This document shows positions 10,695 to 21,419 of a DNA stretch of 64,000 nt, one piece after another. A model generated the notes under the pieces. That model was not told where the DNA came from, searched no databases, and saw only the letters and a list, made by a program, of their open reading frames with translations. Positions within the stretch are counted from its first letter, which is position 1; the number at the start of each line of letters is the position of its first letter. The stretch is from Triatoma infestans (Eukaryota; Arthropoda; Insecta; Hemiptera; Reduviidae). The stretch spans positions 60,072 through 124,071 of the forward strand of contig JAAEAF010006852.1 of assembly GCA_011037195.1 (NCBI GenBank). Reading direction: 5' to 3'. Position numbers and translations under genes: made by a program.

Positions 10695-11176
10695 GTAATA
10701 ATAATAATGTTTTATTATATAATTGATACAATATCCACTATTTTTTTAAATTAAGACAAACATTACAAGACATTGGACCATGGTCCGTCTGCCGAGTTTG
10801 ATGATCAATATGTATCATTAATAAAAATGATAATAATATGTTTGATTATAATAAAAACTAGCGTGAAAGTGTATGTGTAAATTATGAATAATCCTTATAA
10901 AAAAATTAGTTAAACAGAGATTAAGGCGAGAGTCAAATAATAATAATAAAAAAAAAATAATCACAACATAAACACTCACTCCATATTAATTGAAATTATA
11001 CACACTGATTAGAAATTTCCTATAAGATAGAGCAGAGGTAGAGGATAGATATAAACCATTCCAGTTTTCTCCATTAAGACTAGTAAGACACCTTTCCATA
11101 GACAGATGCCTAAAATCGAAAAATCGCAAGCGGTAAGGGGGTAAAATAGGACATTCATATAAAAAATTAAAAAAGT
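10695..11176 (-). mobile_element. LINE X, 5'-truncated copy on the minus strand
   Basis: On the minus strand the piece encodes FLYECPILPPYRLRFFDFRH and ends SYRKFLISVYNFN (stop at 10986-10988). These match FVAECPILASYRLSVFGERF and YRKIIKNEFNF of the copy at 17439-18334. Both copies share a 3' block CGGCAGACGG and a (TTA)n tail. Truncation falls inside the zinc-knuckle region. The 10-bp duplication ATCGGCTATA flanks it. Residues upstream in the open frame (11177-11306) come from family A, so that frame is chimeric. Confidence 0.8.
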
Positions 11177-11310
11177 ATCGGCTATATATACAGAGAATCT
11201 CCCAACCTAGTCTGGCATAGGTAGCGAGTAACTGGGTTGATTCTTCGTTCGAAGAATCATTAAACTTGTTTATTACTCTTCGAATCATTAGTGATTCAGA
11301 TCCCATTACA
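11177..11310 (+). repeat. Family A copy A3, right part
   Basis: Reads CTCCCAACCTAGTCTGGCAT, then GTGATTCAGATCCCATTACA, and ends at the GCGA duplication (11311-11314). It continues the left part, 6301-6478. Confidence 0.85.
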
Positions 11311-11314
11311 GCGA

Positions 11315-11903
11315 AGACCCCTTTTTGCTCAGTACGTACTGAATGGTACTTGCATTGGACGAAAATGGCCTAAACATTTCTGCGTCCATTTTAAATTCTG
11401 TTTCAACAAGGAACTACAAAAATAGCCTCGAAATCTAAAACCAACAAATAATTTTTGTTTTGTTTCTCTGTCATCAGCTTAAAACACCCGTTTGACCACT
11501 ATTTCAATAATGCATACATAACTCTATGACCCATTCAATGGATGGTTGTTGGCTTCAAGAACTTTTTTACTTAGTGCACAGCCGGCCTCCAGGCCGCGTT
11601 ATTTTCATATTCATAACACTGTAAATACCTGAAATGAGGTATGTGAGGAGGAAACCTGGAATTGTAAGATACCTGGACGAATCCACTAGAATTATATCGC
11701 CATTGGAATTGAAATGAGTGGTCAAACTTTCTAAAAGTAAATTTTTTTAGGAATTCTTTAAGGAAAATAATAATAATAATAATAAAATAGAATAATTAAT
11801 TTTAAATTGTTATTTATTTGACAAAAGAATAGTGTGCCAATTTTACACATTCCAGTTCAGGTTTGCTCACAAAATGTAACTGTACGAGATTTTTGTACAG
11901 GGT
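11315..11903. other. No gene recognised; short SINE scrap
   Basis: About 25 bases at 11575-11600 (GTGCACAGCCGGCCTCCAG) match the body of the SINE S family on the minus strand. A short (TAA)n lies near 11768. Nothing else is supported. Confidence 0.5.
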
Positions 11904-12224
11904 TATAATGGAGTTGTTGAGGAGAGAAATTAGGTTTGATTAAATGAACGAGTTTTGAAGACACTAATATAATGCAGCTAAGTTTACACTAACTGCACTG
12001 GACTTTATAGTGAAAATGATAGAATGAATGGTGTGAGTAAAGATATGACACGATGCGATGCACAGTTGTATGGTTGTATCTGATAGATCCTCTAGATAGA
12101 TTCCCACTGGCTTATATACACAGGTTCCCCCACTCTAGCCTGCCTAAGTCAGAGAGTAGTCTCTGTTAACCAGAGGGCCTCTCTTCTCTCTGCTGTGGTT
12201 GCATTATCTTTGCGGTACATTACA
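11904..12224 (+). repeat. Family A copy A4 with 5-bp target duplication
   Basis: Starts TATAATGGAG and ends TACATTACA. It is flanked by AGGGT at 11899-11903 and 12225-12229. Interior CCCACTCTAGCCTGCCTAAG is the family hallmark. Confidence 0.8.
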
Positions 12225-12229
12225 AGGGT

Positions 12230-13691
12230 TTTTAATCCCGGGATATATATCGTTTATATTTCTACAACTATTTAAAAAAAAAAACTATAGTAAAAGTGGT
12301 AAAAGATGTAATCTCTAAGAGAACCATGAAGAAATGGAAGGTTAACCTTCAAGTAGGTGTAGAACATTAGGTTTAATGTTAATGTTATCCAAAATTATAT
12401 TATGTTTTGTAATATTTTATTTATTGTTAAATTGACTTTAAAATATTATAACAAATTTAATTTAAGAATTTTTTACTTCGCTTTTATAATATTAATATTT
12501 TTTTTTTTTTTATATAATATATTTATTTATAGCCCTTATTTTAGTGGAATATTTGTTACATTAATGTTATAAAAAAAAAAGTATTTTTAATTTTATTGTT
12601 TTTAAATTTATATGATATCGTTAAATTAAATAAGAAAGTTGAATGAAAAAATTGTTTTTTACTCAATACAACTTTCAAAATTAAATTACATGAAGTATAA
12701 CTTCGTTTATTATATTTACTTGGAAGAAAAAAAAAAAGGAGAAAATTAATAATTAGGTGTGAGGGGAGTGTTTGCTGTAAAATAATTGGAATATGGCGCC
12801 TGTGAGTTGTGAAAAGAAAGAAGCATCTCTTGTTCCGACTATGAAGTGGAAAAATAGAATGGTGTATTTGAAGTTTTATTAACCAAAGTAGAGGCCTGTT
12901 TCTAATCTAACAACTCTTTAATCTTGATGGTAGTATTTTTGGATGAATTTAAGGGTTATGAAGTCTCTTGTCAATATGTTTGAGGAAGTATAATGCCTCT
13001 TTGATTACAGTGTTTCTTTTAGTTCTCTTCCCATCTTTTCTAAGTTCTGTAATGACAGATTTTACCTTCTTTCAATTTTTTTTTTAAACTTTTCTTTTGG
13101 TGATGTGTTAAAATCATGTTTACAATGTTAGGATCCCTTAGAGGAAGGATTAGACAAAGATACTATGGAATTCATTCAGATATACTCGAAGCCGTCTGGA
13201 TTAGACTGAAATGATACACGATCAATTTTGAGATATGAGACCACACTTAGGGATATATTTTAGTGAATAAGCCACTGTTTTCCAAGCAGACGAAAATATG
13301 TGTTCCATTTCGCATTAGAAAGGGATTAGGGGATTATCAAAAAGATATTTCTAGAAATCCGATTTCTGTCCATTACAAGTCATTCTTGGGTTGATGTCAA
13401 AATGAGGCGGTAATTAGGTTGCGTAAATTTTCACTCTAAATTCCTAGCTTATGTTAGCTTTATGTATACTTCTTTATTGATGAGTTTAGGAGGTTTTCGA
13501 TAGTCCAGAAAGGCTGATAATAGGACCAAATATGACGACTACAGTTCTGACACTAGCTGTTCTTTCTTTCAAAGATTTTTCCCTTTGGTGTAAGTATATA
13601 TAAATATTCAATTATGCTATTGTCTGATACATTTAGTACAGTTTGTAAGATACTAAGGGAACATTTAGTCCTCTTATGACAGATAGTTACA
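12230..13691. other. No gene recognised
   Basis: Very AT-rich sequence with several homopolymer runs. No frame above 60 codons has a recognisable motif. Confidence 0.55.
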
Positions 13692-13994
13692 GTGGTGTAA
13701 TAGGATCCAAAGAGAGGATCCATAGCAGAGAAAGAGAGACAAAAATGAGACATGACCACTCTCTCGGACTAGAGTGGGAAAAACTGCATAAATACAGCAA
13801 CGAGAGATTGATATACAAGAGAGTTCCCTCGCCCAGTCACAACGTGTCATGTACCTCACCCTTTACCACTCTACCACACTCTACTATTTCAGTGTAATGG
13901 CCAGGCAGTCAGTGTCACTTTTTGCATTATACAGTGTTTAGCCATGTCTAGTTTTCAAACCATTTTCTCTCCTTCATCATATCCATTATAGTGG
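13692..13994 (-). repeat. Family A copy A5 with GTGG duplication
   Basis: The element is 13696-13990, starting TGTAATAGGATCC and ending ATCCATTATA on the + strand. It is flanked by GTGG at 13692-13695 and 13991-13994. Short frames called here on both strands are repeat-derived. Confidence 0.85.
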
Positions 13995-14989
13995 AAAACA
14001 AATTCTCAGTCCTTTGGCTGTTCATGTTGTCATAAAAACTTAAGACTGTTTCTGGTTGCGTCCAGCATAAGCGGCTATATTTTTTTACTCTTATATTGGT
14101 GTTTATATTTCTTTTCTAGACCCAGCATTTTTCTCTGTGGGTGTTAGGATTTGTGCCGATAAATAATAATATTTTATGCAAGCAGTATCCTTGGAATTGT
14201 AGGTCCAGAAGAAAAAAAAACCTTGTTTATTTGCTTTGCTTATTTCAATCACCATATACAGATTTTACTTTTCTCACATTTATACTCTTTCCTTTCGTAC
14301 TGCCAAAGAAAATGTATTACAAAAGGTTCCCTACTAATGCTACTAAAGCACTCTCTATCGTGCAACACTGGTGTTAAACTGAACCTTTGATAAGTACCGA
14401 CATCCAAATAAAAACCTTAACAGTGGATAAGCTTTAAGACAAAGTAATGTTGCGCAAATTTGGTTCTTCCCACAGACCTAAGAATAGTAACAACAGTGCC
14501 AAAATGAATTGGTCAGAATAAGTCCTGCTTTTTAAGAGTCTAAACATTTAAATCCTTGCCTTAATATTGATATGGAAAGGTTCATGTCAATAAGAAAACA
14601 TGTGTTCTTTACTCTTCATTTATAGTCGAAGACTCATTCAATAACAATTAATATTATTGGACATAAATACAGGATCTTCCAGAGTTGAAAATATACTTAT
14701 CTCAGGTTCAGAAACCTGGACTGAGAATGTTAAGATATCCATGTAAAATAATAAATAGATGGAGAGAGTGCAGCGGCAAACCAGGTCAGTAAAATTCAGA
14801 AATATTATTATAAGAATCGATCTTCACTTCTTCTTAAGAAAATTAACACATTTTCTTAAAATGGCAATGTTACAACCTTTAATTGGACTGGCCATAAAAA
14901 AAAGTGGTAATAAGGGTTAAACTTTTATGCCTGAACAATCTTGTGTAGTATGCTCTCTGTCAAAACCACAAAGTTTATGTAGTTTTAAT
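13995..14989. other. No gene recognised
   Basis: AT-rich. An open frame at 14141-14377 has no recognisable motif. Nothing else is supported. Confidence 0.5.
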
Positions 14990-15333
14990 TTAAACTTAAC
15001 TAACAAACCCCATCCAATACCCCCTCTCTAAAATCAATTTCTTTTTCGGAAAAATGTTTCAAATAAAAATGATTCACTTTTATTTATGCAGTGTGCATGC
15101 CAAGTTCAAAAGAAATCGTTATAGCCATTTTTGAGAAAATCCGAAATGCTCTAAAAACCTATTCTTTAAAGTTTGACTTCCGGTTAACCAATTTTCTTCA
15201 AATTTGGCATTCTATCGATGCTTCTAATGTATATTAATATTACTTAGATAGTAAAACCATATGTTATACTGAAGTGGTACTTTAGAGGAAAGAATAATGC
15301 TACCCTTCCTAAATTTAAATATTTCAAATATTA
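14990..15333 (+). repeat. Family G repeat copy
   Basis: Contains AAAAATGTTTCAAATAAAAA, ATAGCCATTTTTGAGAAAAT and CTTCCGGTTAACCAATTTTC, followed by GAAGTGGTACTTTAGAGGAA. The same blocks occur at 42800-43500. A Jockey relic begins directly after it. Confidence 0.6.
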
Positions 15334-16395
15334 GTGTTAGGTATTTATGGCTGTGGTGCCTTCCTCGACATGGCTCAAGCCTTCGATAGGGTGTGGCATC
15401 CAGGATTACTGTGGAAGCTAAAGAAATGCCTACCATCAACCTATTACTTACTTATCAAGTCTTATCTATCCGACCGCTACTTTCAGATTAGTTACGGATC
15501 TGCTACCTCTGACTACTCGCTGGTCGGCGCCGGAGTTCCTCAGGGTAGTATACTTGGTCCGCTTCTGTATACTGTATTCACTTCAGATCTACCAACCTAT
15601 GCAAACACTCTTCTTTGCAATTACACTAATGATACCGCCATCTTTGCATCCAGCTCTAATCCCATCAATGCCTCCACTCTCTTACAGACTCATTTAATAA
15701 AATAGAATCTTGGGCCAAAAAATGGCGGATTAAACCAAACCACAAAAATGTCAACAAATCACCTTTACTCTGCGTCGTGCCTCCTGTCCTTCAGTAACAT
15801 TCAACTCAATACCACTCTCTCCTGCAAACTTAGTTCGCTACCTTGGGATGTACATCGACAGAAGACTAACATGGAATCCACATACGAAACTAACAAACGG
15901 AATAAGTTACTAATAGGAAGACGATCGAAACTACTTCATGAGCACAAACGACTAATATACAACTGTATACTCAAACCGATGCAGACTTACGGACTTGAAC
16001 TGTGGGGTTCAACCAAGCGCTCAAATTCCCAGAAAATTCAGTCTTTTCAGTCAAAAATTCTCCGTTAGATAACAGATGCTCCATTCTATGTCTCTAACTC
16101 TACCCTCCACAACGATCTCAAAATCCCATATGTATCTGAAGCCGTCAAAACTAAATATAAAAAATTCTATGACTCTCTTACTCTCAACACTAATCCTCTT
16201 GTTCAAAATCTCGCCTCCACAACGATATCAGATAATCCATCCCGTCGACTGAGCCGCGGTTGGCCCCGTGATCACCTCCAGCAATAGGAATTAATTCCTG
16301 TGAGAGTATTACCGCTGGGTAGCTTCTCTCCTCCAGCCAATCACGTTTTTCATCTTCCACATCATCATATTCACTCATTATATTTATTTATGTAG
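15334..16395 (+). pseudogene. Jockey-clade LINE relic (RT middle to C terminus)
   Basis: The open frame 15334-15705 encodes RT motif A, AFLDMAQAFDRVWHPGLLWK, and motif B, GAGVPQGSILGPLLYTVFTS. Motif C should read YADD; here it is YTND, losing one catalytic aspartate. Later frames hold VRYLGMYIDRRLTWNPH (near 15835-15890) and YNCILKPMQTYGLELWGS (near 15960-16010), typical of Jockey. Beyond 16070 the sequence keeps Jockey-like C-terminal pieces and ends in an A-rich stretch near 16410. The copy lacks the endonuclease, has stops and frameshifts, and is inactive. Confidence 0.8.
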
Positions 16396-16549
16396 ATCGT
16401 GAATTTAAAAAAAAGAAAGTATTTATGTGTGTAGATAGTGTACAAAGTTGTATAGAAAAGTTGTACAGTTCGTATTCGAGCTGTTTTCGTAAAAATAACC
16501 AATCAAGTCGCTCTTCCAGTTGATGAATTTTGTCCAAAACCAAAGAAAT

Positions 16550-16700
16550 GAATTGTAGCGGCTACAAGGAATAAGAACTCACTTTAAGCTTCCAAAGGAT
16601 CCAACTCCGTTTGAAACATTGAAATATACTGACGAATTTATTCAAAAGTTAATATTTAAACATGGTATTTTAGCGATTAACCACTTTCTTAAATAATTTT
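16550..16700 (+). pseudogene. Possible piggyBac-like transposase scrap
   Basis: One frame reads FKLPKDPTPFETLKYTDEFI near 16580-16640, somewhat like the conserved FTDE region at the start of piggyBac transposase cores. The segment is short and has no catalytic residues, so the assignment is tentative. Confidence 0.25.
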
Positions 16701-17424
16701 TTTATTTAATTTTATTTTTATTTTAACAGTGACATTTAGTGTTATTTACTTCAAGAAAAGTTATTTTCCAAAAAACATACAAAACATTAAATCTTATTTA
16801 CCTGGCACAGATTACTAAATAAATTCTTGTTATGAATCAAAAAGTTTCCCTTCTTTTATTGGATAAACTTGTAGGATATTAAATCCAAACCAAATTTAAC
16901 TCCTTACAAACTAGTGTTTGTGTAGTTGTTAGACTCCCTCAATGACTGCTATTTTTGGCTGAATTTTATTTTATTTTTTTCAGTCAGTTGAAGCTTATTT
17001 ATTGACAAAAAAAAAGTATTTGTTTTTTACTTTAATGTATTTATTGATCTATTTTCAAACCGTAGATTGTTCAATATTAATAATACTCTATTACTTATTA
17101 AATATTTATTTAAATTATATTATTACAAAAAAAAAAATGATTTTAATTAACGACCAGTCTTATTTCTGTTGGTTATGTATTTCATTATACAGAAAGTCAT
17201 AAGACAAGGTCTGATAAGTTATTTTCGAAGTATATGTCAGCTGGTCTCTCTATATTTATGCCGTGATCCATATATTCGGAGGACGTACCTTTGTTCAGCA
17301 TCATTGTGCAGGGAATGAGCTAGTTATCTGGCCTTAAGAGAAAGCATTTCGGGTGAAAGAAAATTTCTATAAATTTGACTTCTTTCTAATAGAAAACTTA
17401 GAAAATTTCGCTAACATTTTAAAT
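16701..17424. other. No gene recognised
   Basis: AT-rich. The open frame 17002-17202 is a low-complexity chance frame. The sequence just left of 17439 is the target into which LINE X inserted. Confidence 0.5.
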
Positions 17425-17829
17425 AATTCATATGAAGATATACGATCTACAAGTTGCTTGACCGGGTCAGCAACAGCGGTCAGGTGCGCAGATTTGACTG
17501 GTAGTGGCGGGGTGGAAAACGGTATTACTGAGATAAGGTGGATATTAAAGCTAAGAGAAGAATTGCTAAACTTCAACCATAAACCTTACAACCTTGACAG
17601 AGAGGAGGAATGTTCTCTATGTAACTATAGCGTGAAGGAGGACACGTTTCACTTTGTTGCAGAGTGCCCTATTCTTGCTTCCTACCGCCTATCTGTGTTT
17701 GGGGAAAGATTTCTTTCGTTCGGTTTCTTCCTCAATTTGCTGAACGGTCCTGATTGGTCTCACCTAATTAGATACGTGGTTGCAGCATGGCAATACAGAA
17801 AAATAATAAAAAATGAATTTAATTTTTAA
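17353..17829 (+). pseudogene. Chimeric frame: flank plus LINE X C terminus with zinc knuckle
   Basis: A 158-residue open frame. The first ~28 residues (MKENFYKFDFFLIENLENFA...) are translated from flanking DNA and the target duplication. From about residue 29 it is LINE X, with a knuckle CSLCNYSVKEDTFHFVAEC (near residues 93-111) and the tail YRKIIKNEFNF. The frame spans the insertion junction by chance. It should not be read as a host gene. The clade of X is uncertain; the knuckle and the layout suit CR1/Jockey/I-type ORF2 ends. Confidence 0.8.
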
Positions 17830-18348
17830 TTTCTCTCATATACTATTTGTTAATTTATTATAAACACACTAGCCCTAGATTTAGTATTCAGTAATTCTTC
17901 AGCGAATACAATATAAATATTGTTCAATAATGAATTGTTTTATCTATTGGCACTTTTGGATGTCTTTTGATTTGTATTTTATTTTATTTTTTTCATTTAT
18001 TAACAAGATTGTAATTTATTTATCTCTTTTTTATCTCTTTTTCTCTCAAATTTTCGTTTCTTTTTTCTTTTCTTATATTTATTTTTCTTTTCAACTTTCA
18101 GTTAATATTCACTATTATTATTATTAAATTTGTGGTAAATAAATTTTGAAATTAATGGTAATATTTTGTTGAATTTATATTATATATATTATAAAAGGCA
18201 CTGCCATATTGTATCTAACCAAACCCCGGCAGACGGTTATCCTTGCCGTATTAAGTTTTCATATGTATTAATGAATGTATTTCTTTTTTTTTATGGTATT
18301 ATGTGAAATAAACTTACTTATTATTATTATTATTAATTCATATGAAGA
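17425..18348 (+). mobile_element. LINE X, 5'-truncated copy with 14-bp target duplication
   Basis: The insert is 17439-18334, flanked by AATTCATATGAAGA at 17425-17438 and 18335-18348. It holds the C terminus of a LINE ORF2, a ~500-base 3' untranslated region with CGGCAGACGG, and a (TTA)n tail. The copy at 10695-11176 shares protein, 3' block and tail. Target-primed insertion with 5' truncation explains the structure. Confidence 0.9.
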
Positions 18349-18500
18349 GGTCTTGATATCTTGATTTTTTATGCTTTTAGTTTGTATTGTCTTTAAAGAT
18401 ATAACTAACACACATTAATATCAATTCAATTTTTAATAACATTACAATATCAATACATAATGCAAACAATCTTTCAGGTTTCAGCGAACAGTTTTATGTA
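18349..18500. other. No gene recognised
   Basis: AT-rich flank between the LINE X insertion and the repeat at 18500-19030. Confidence 0.5.
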
Positions 18501-18537
18501 AAAGGTCTGCGGTTGAGATGGTGTCCAATGGCTCGCG

Positions 18538-18570
18538 ACGTTTCGCCCATATTGTACTAGGTTTCTTCAG
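18538..18570 (-). ncRNA. Hammerhead-like core, third type
   Basis: On the minus strand the order is CUGAAGA, two A, CCUA, loop, UGGG, one C, GAAAC, GUC. CCUA can pair with UGGG. This matches the hammerhead order CUGANGA-helix II-GAAA-NUH, but with unpaired bases flanking helix II. Activity is not shown. Confidence 0.3.
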
Positions 18571-18749
18571 AATACTAGTTTTATTGATTATTAACCAACC
18601 AGGAAATAACAGAGTTTTAAAACAAGGCAGTAAAGTAGAGGATAAGATCTAAAATTTTTCTCTATCTTAACCGGAAACGGCTAAAGTTAGAGAGGATGAG
18701 AATTATCAGAGATATTTTCTGTGGTAGCGTGCTACTTTTTGTGGTCGTC

Positions 18750-18779
18750 GACCGGTTTCGGGCGTTCGGCCATCATCAG
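18750..18779 (-). ncRNA. Hammerhead-like core, family D left arm
   Basis: On the minus strand: CUGAUGA, U, GGC, loop CGAAC, GCC, C, GAAA, CCGGUC. The core CUGANGA...GAAA...GUC is complete. Departures from the textbook fold are an extra base between CUGAUGA and helix II, and a helix III (ACC with GGU) lacking a loop, which could only form between two molecules. Confidence 0.4.
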
Positions 18780-18924
18780 GATGCTTTTCGCCAAACAGTG
18801 ATGACATAGATGCACAGAGCAAATTTAGTTAAAACTTAATATAGTTTTAATTTAGTTAAAATAGGTATTAACATAATTTGCTCTGTGCAAGTCTATGTTA
18901 TCACACTGTTTGACAAAAAGCATC

Positions 18925-18954
18925 CTGATGATGGGTGAATGCCCGAAACTGGTC
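18925..18954 (+). ncRNA. Hammerhead-like core, family D right arm
   Basis: CUGAUGA (18925-18931), U, GGGU (18933-18936), GAAU loop, GCCC (18941-18944), GAAA (18945-18948), then CUGGUC ending at 18954. Helix II differs from the left arm yet still pairs. The predicted cleavage site would be after 18954. Confidence 0.4.
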
Positions 18955-18998
18955 GATGACCACAAAAAGAAGCAGATGATCACAGAAAATATTTCTGA

Positions 18999-19735
18999 TG
19001 CTTTCCAGCTCAGCGGAACCAACCACAATAAGGGTGGGAATTGATTTTACCTCAAGCGTGTGATTCCTGTTTCTATAAAATTTAATCAGGATTCAGCTTA
19101 TGCTAGGCAGAATGGAAGAATGGAGCAGGGTGGAAAAGAAAGTTTTAGAGGACGCTTTATTAGTGGTAAGAGAAGAAGTGGAAGATTATGAAATAGCGTT
19201 CAGCTGATGAAGTTAATCAAGATGTCAAGAAACTTGTGATAAGAAAATGGAAGATAGTTACCAAAGACAGAGGGAGAGAGAGAGAGAGACCTTTAAAAGT
19301 TGGTTCGAAAGGCCAAAGGTCACCTGGAAGTAAAATTTAATCTGAAGCTGAACTCACAGCAAAGTTATTATAATTTTAAGGCTATCTGCGGAATATGGGA
19401 AGGAGATGCTTCTAATTCCATTTCACTTATTCACACTCACTTTCAAGAACTGGATCGTGCAAGGACCTGAGTCTTTCTAATGATTGCAAGGCACCTCCCT
19501 CCCGGATTGGCTTTCCAACGCTTTTTTCTATCACTCCTTTTGATGTTGCTATCATCGCAACCGAGCTCGTACGCTTCTCATTGGCCCCACGGTTTCTTCG
19601 TAGAAAACTTTAGGTGGAATTCATGTAGGTAATTTACTCGCGCTTTTTCTTGCATCAACTAGCTATTATTTTGGAAATTTTTGCGAAATTAGTGGCGCTA
19701 GTTTCAAATGTTATATGTGGTAGTTTCAGTCTTTA
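18999..19735. other. No gene recognised
   Basis: Mixed sequence with a (GA)n tract at about 19270-19290. Nothing else is supported. Confidence 0.5.
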
Positions 19736-20030
19736 CGTGTGGGTGTAGTGGCTAGCGCACTCGCCTTTCATGCGAGAATTCAGGGTTCGATTCCCGTGAA
19801 GGCAAAGTCGGTGTTGACCCAGCATCGTGATAAAAAGTGGAAAGCTACAGTTAGTAGCGCCCTAGGTAGCAAAGGCCGGAACTGAACCGGCGCGGGAACT
19901 GCGGCGTGCTTACCATACTCTCTCCTATACAAATCGTCGTCTGGCACGCCTTGGCACATCATGGGAATCATGATGCCATGTCATTACATCATGGTTTGTC
20001 ATGGAATCATGGCGCCACAGGGTTTGTGTG
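19736..20030 (+). repeat. tRNA-Glu-like SINE (second SINE family)
   Basis: A tRNA-like head has box A TGTAGTGGCTAGCGCAC, a 5-bp anticodon stem CTCGC/GCGAG with loop CTTTCAT (anticodon TTC, glutamate), and a perfect box B GGGTTCGATTCCC (19783-19795). The acceptor ends do not pair well, and a body follows with CCGGAACTGAACCGGCGCGG and several CATGG repeats. It is therefore a SINE and not a tRNA gene. The right boundary is approximate. Confidence 0.65.
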
Positions 20031-20984
20031 TGGTTCAGTGTTTTTAGATCACTCTACTGGACCATAATAAAATCATCACTTCTCAAACTGCCAAGATTAG
20101 TAAGTATGTACTTATCCCCCACCACCTCTGTAATTCACAGACAAATATGTAAAAATTGGATTTTTAAGAAACTTTTTCTTTTTATATATAATTGTATTAC
20201 AACGGTAAGAGAAAGTCGTGTGAGTGTTTTAAACCAGATTTTGTCTTCTATGAATATATTCCATTTAGAAAAATACCTCTATATGTGTAAATTTCAATTT
20301 AAATAATCAAGTATAAAATGTATGTTAATATTTCTGTTGGAGTGTTATGTAAGTGCAAAACAATGTGCACATATAGGCTAGCCACTGGCGACACCACAAT
20401 GACCGTCCTGATCGTTACAGCTCCATACACATACATTGTGTCCGGCTCTCTCTAACTGTCTGGCTCCCTCACTCGCTCGCTCTCTCTCTCTCTCTCTCTC
20501 CCGTCCTTAGTGACTGGTGTTCAGGGCAAACACAAATCAGAACACAATGAAATACAAGGGCAACGGCGATAAATACGTCGTTTCCAGTATAACAGTGTTA
20601 CCCAGGGATCTTGTCGTTATTTAGTAGCAGAATACTGGCCGACCACAAACCATAAATATTATGGTTTTCCCTTCCCTATTCACTCATGCTACATCATACA
20701 GCATCTCCACTCTACTAATATACCTACATTGTTATTTATCGTCATCAAATTATCTAACTGTTCCCTTTCTACAAATGTTGCTGTAAAGTTAAAATTTTAT
20801 TAATAGACATTCACCAAATTCAGACCATTTATAACTTAGTTTTATTTATACTTTATTATTCATTTGAAATATATCATTATATTAAATTGTATTTGTTTGT
20901 ATAAATCTAACTTTCCAATATTCTAAAACTATATCTCTGGCAAGTTTTCTTCGTGAACATCAGAATGACTGCCTGTGGGTATTG
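20031..20984. other. No gene recognised
   Basis: AT-rich with a (CT)n tract at about 20478-20500. Nothing else is supported. Confidence 0.5.
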
Positions 20985-21260
20985 TTAGCTCTCATCCTTG
21001 ATATTGTAGTCTTGCAAAGACCCTCTTCAACTCCAGCCTGTCACCGCTTCTTTCTTAGCTATAATCCATTCATCTTTGCTAGGTTCCTTTCGACATCAAC
21101 TCACCATCGTATGCTGGCCCATCTTCTCTTTTTGCTTTGGAATTCTGCAATTAAGCATCAAATCCAATTTCATTCATTCAATTATCTGAGCTATTTATTC
21201 TCCAAGCTTCCTAACGCCAAGCTCAGTAGCTCAGTAGCGGTTCATATTATCATCTGAATT
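20985..21260 (-). pseudogene. Possible RTE-clade C-terminal relic
   Basis: On the minus strand, broken frames give DVERNLAKMNG and GSLQDYNIKDES, which resemble the end of RTE ORF2 (DVERDL..., ...AKTLQDY). Stops and frame changes are frequent. The open frame called on the + strand here (20982-21257) is the opposite-strand shadow. Confidence 0.35.
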
Positions 21261-21419
21261 ATTTTTTTTCTCGTATAATCAACGGACTTCACCTTTGTCT
21301 TATCAATTTTTTTTTTTTTTTTTTGCAACGATTGGTGCACAGGTGATAAAATAGATATTTTATTTGCAAGGCACTTGCTTTTTGAATTTCTTATTTGAAA
21401 GATTTTAATTTAAAATATC

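Larger units (their letters stand above)
6297..11314 (+). mobile_element. Three-layer nest: family A copy A3 holding LINE X holding a Dong/R4-type LINE
   Basis: The outer element is family A copy A3, split into 6301-6478 and 11177-11310 and flanked by a GCGA duplication at 6297-6300 and 11311-11314. Inside it, LINE X (minus strand) is flanked by ATCGGCTATA at 6469-6478 and 11177-11186. Inside the TAA tail of X lies the Dong/R4-type element at 6511-10694. Removing the inserts rejoins a family A copy of normal length (about 300 bp), which supports the reading. Confidence 0.85.
18708..18998. repeat. Family D palindrome with a hammerhead-like core in each arm
   Basis: Left arm 18708-18833 and right arm 18870-18998 are inverted copies around a ~36-base AT-rich centre. 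Each arm contains AAAGCATCCTGATGATGG, followed by CGAAAC and a GGUCGA. A degraded further copy lies at 34395-34490. Penelope-like retroelements are known to carry hammerhead ribozymes in their terminal repeats, so this may be a remnant of such a repeat pair. No Penelope RT or GIY-YIG coding sequence is visible. Confidence 0.7.

Noticed and set aside
17353..17829. Host gene of 158 residues
   Set aside because: The frame crosses a LINE insertion junction marked by a 14-bp duplication.
18500..19030. Complete Penelope-like element
   Set aside because: Only hammerhead-like repeats are seen; no Penelope RT or GIY-YIG coding sequence lies nearby.
19736..19810. Functional tRNA-Glu gene
   Set aside because: The acceptor stem does not pair, there is no terminator-like context, and SINE body follows directly.
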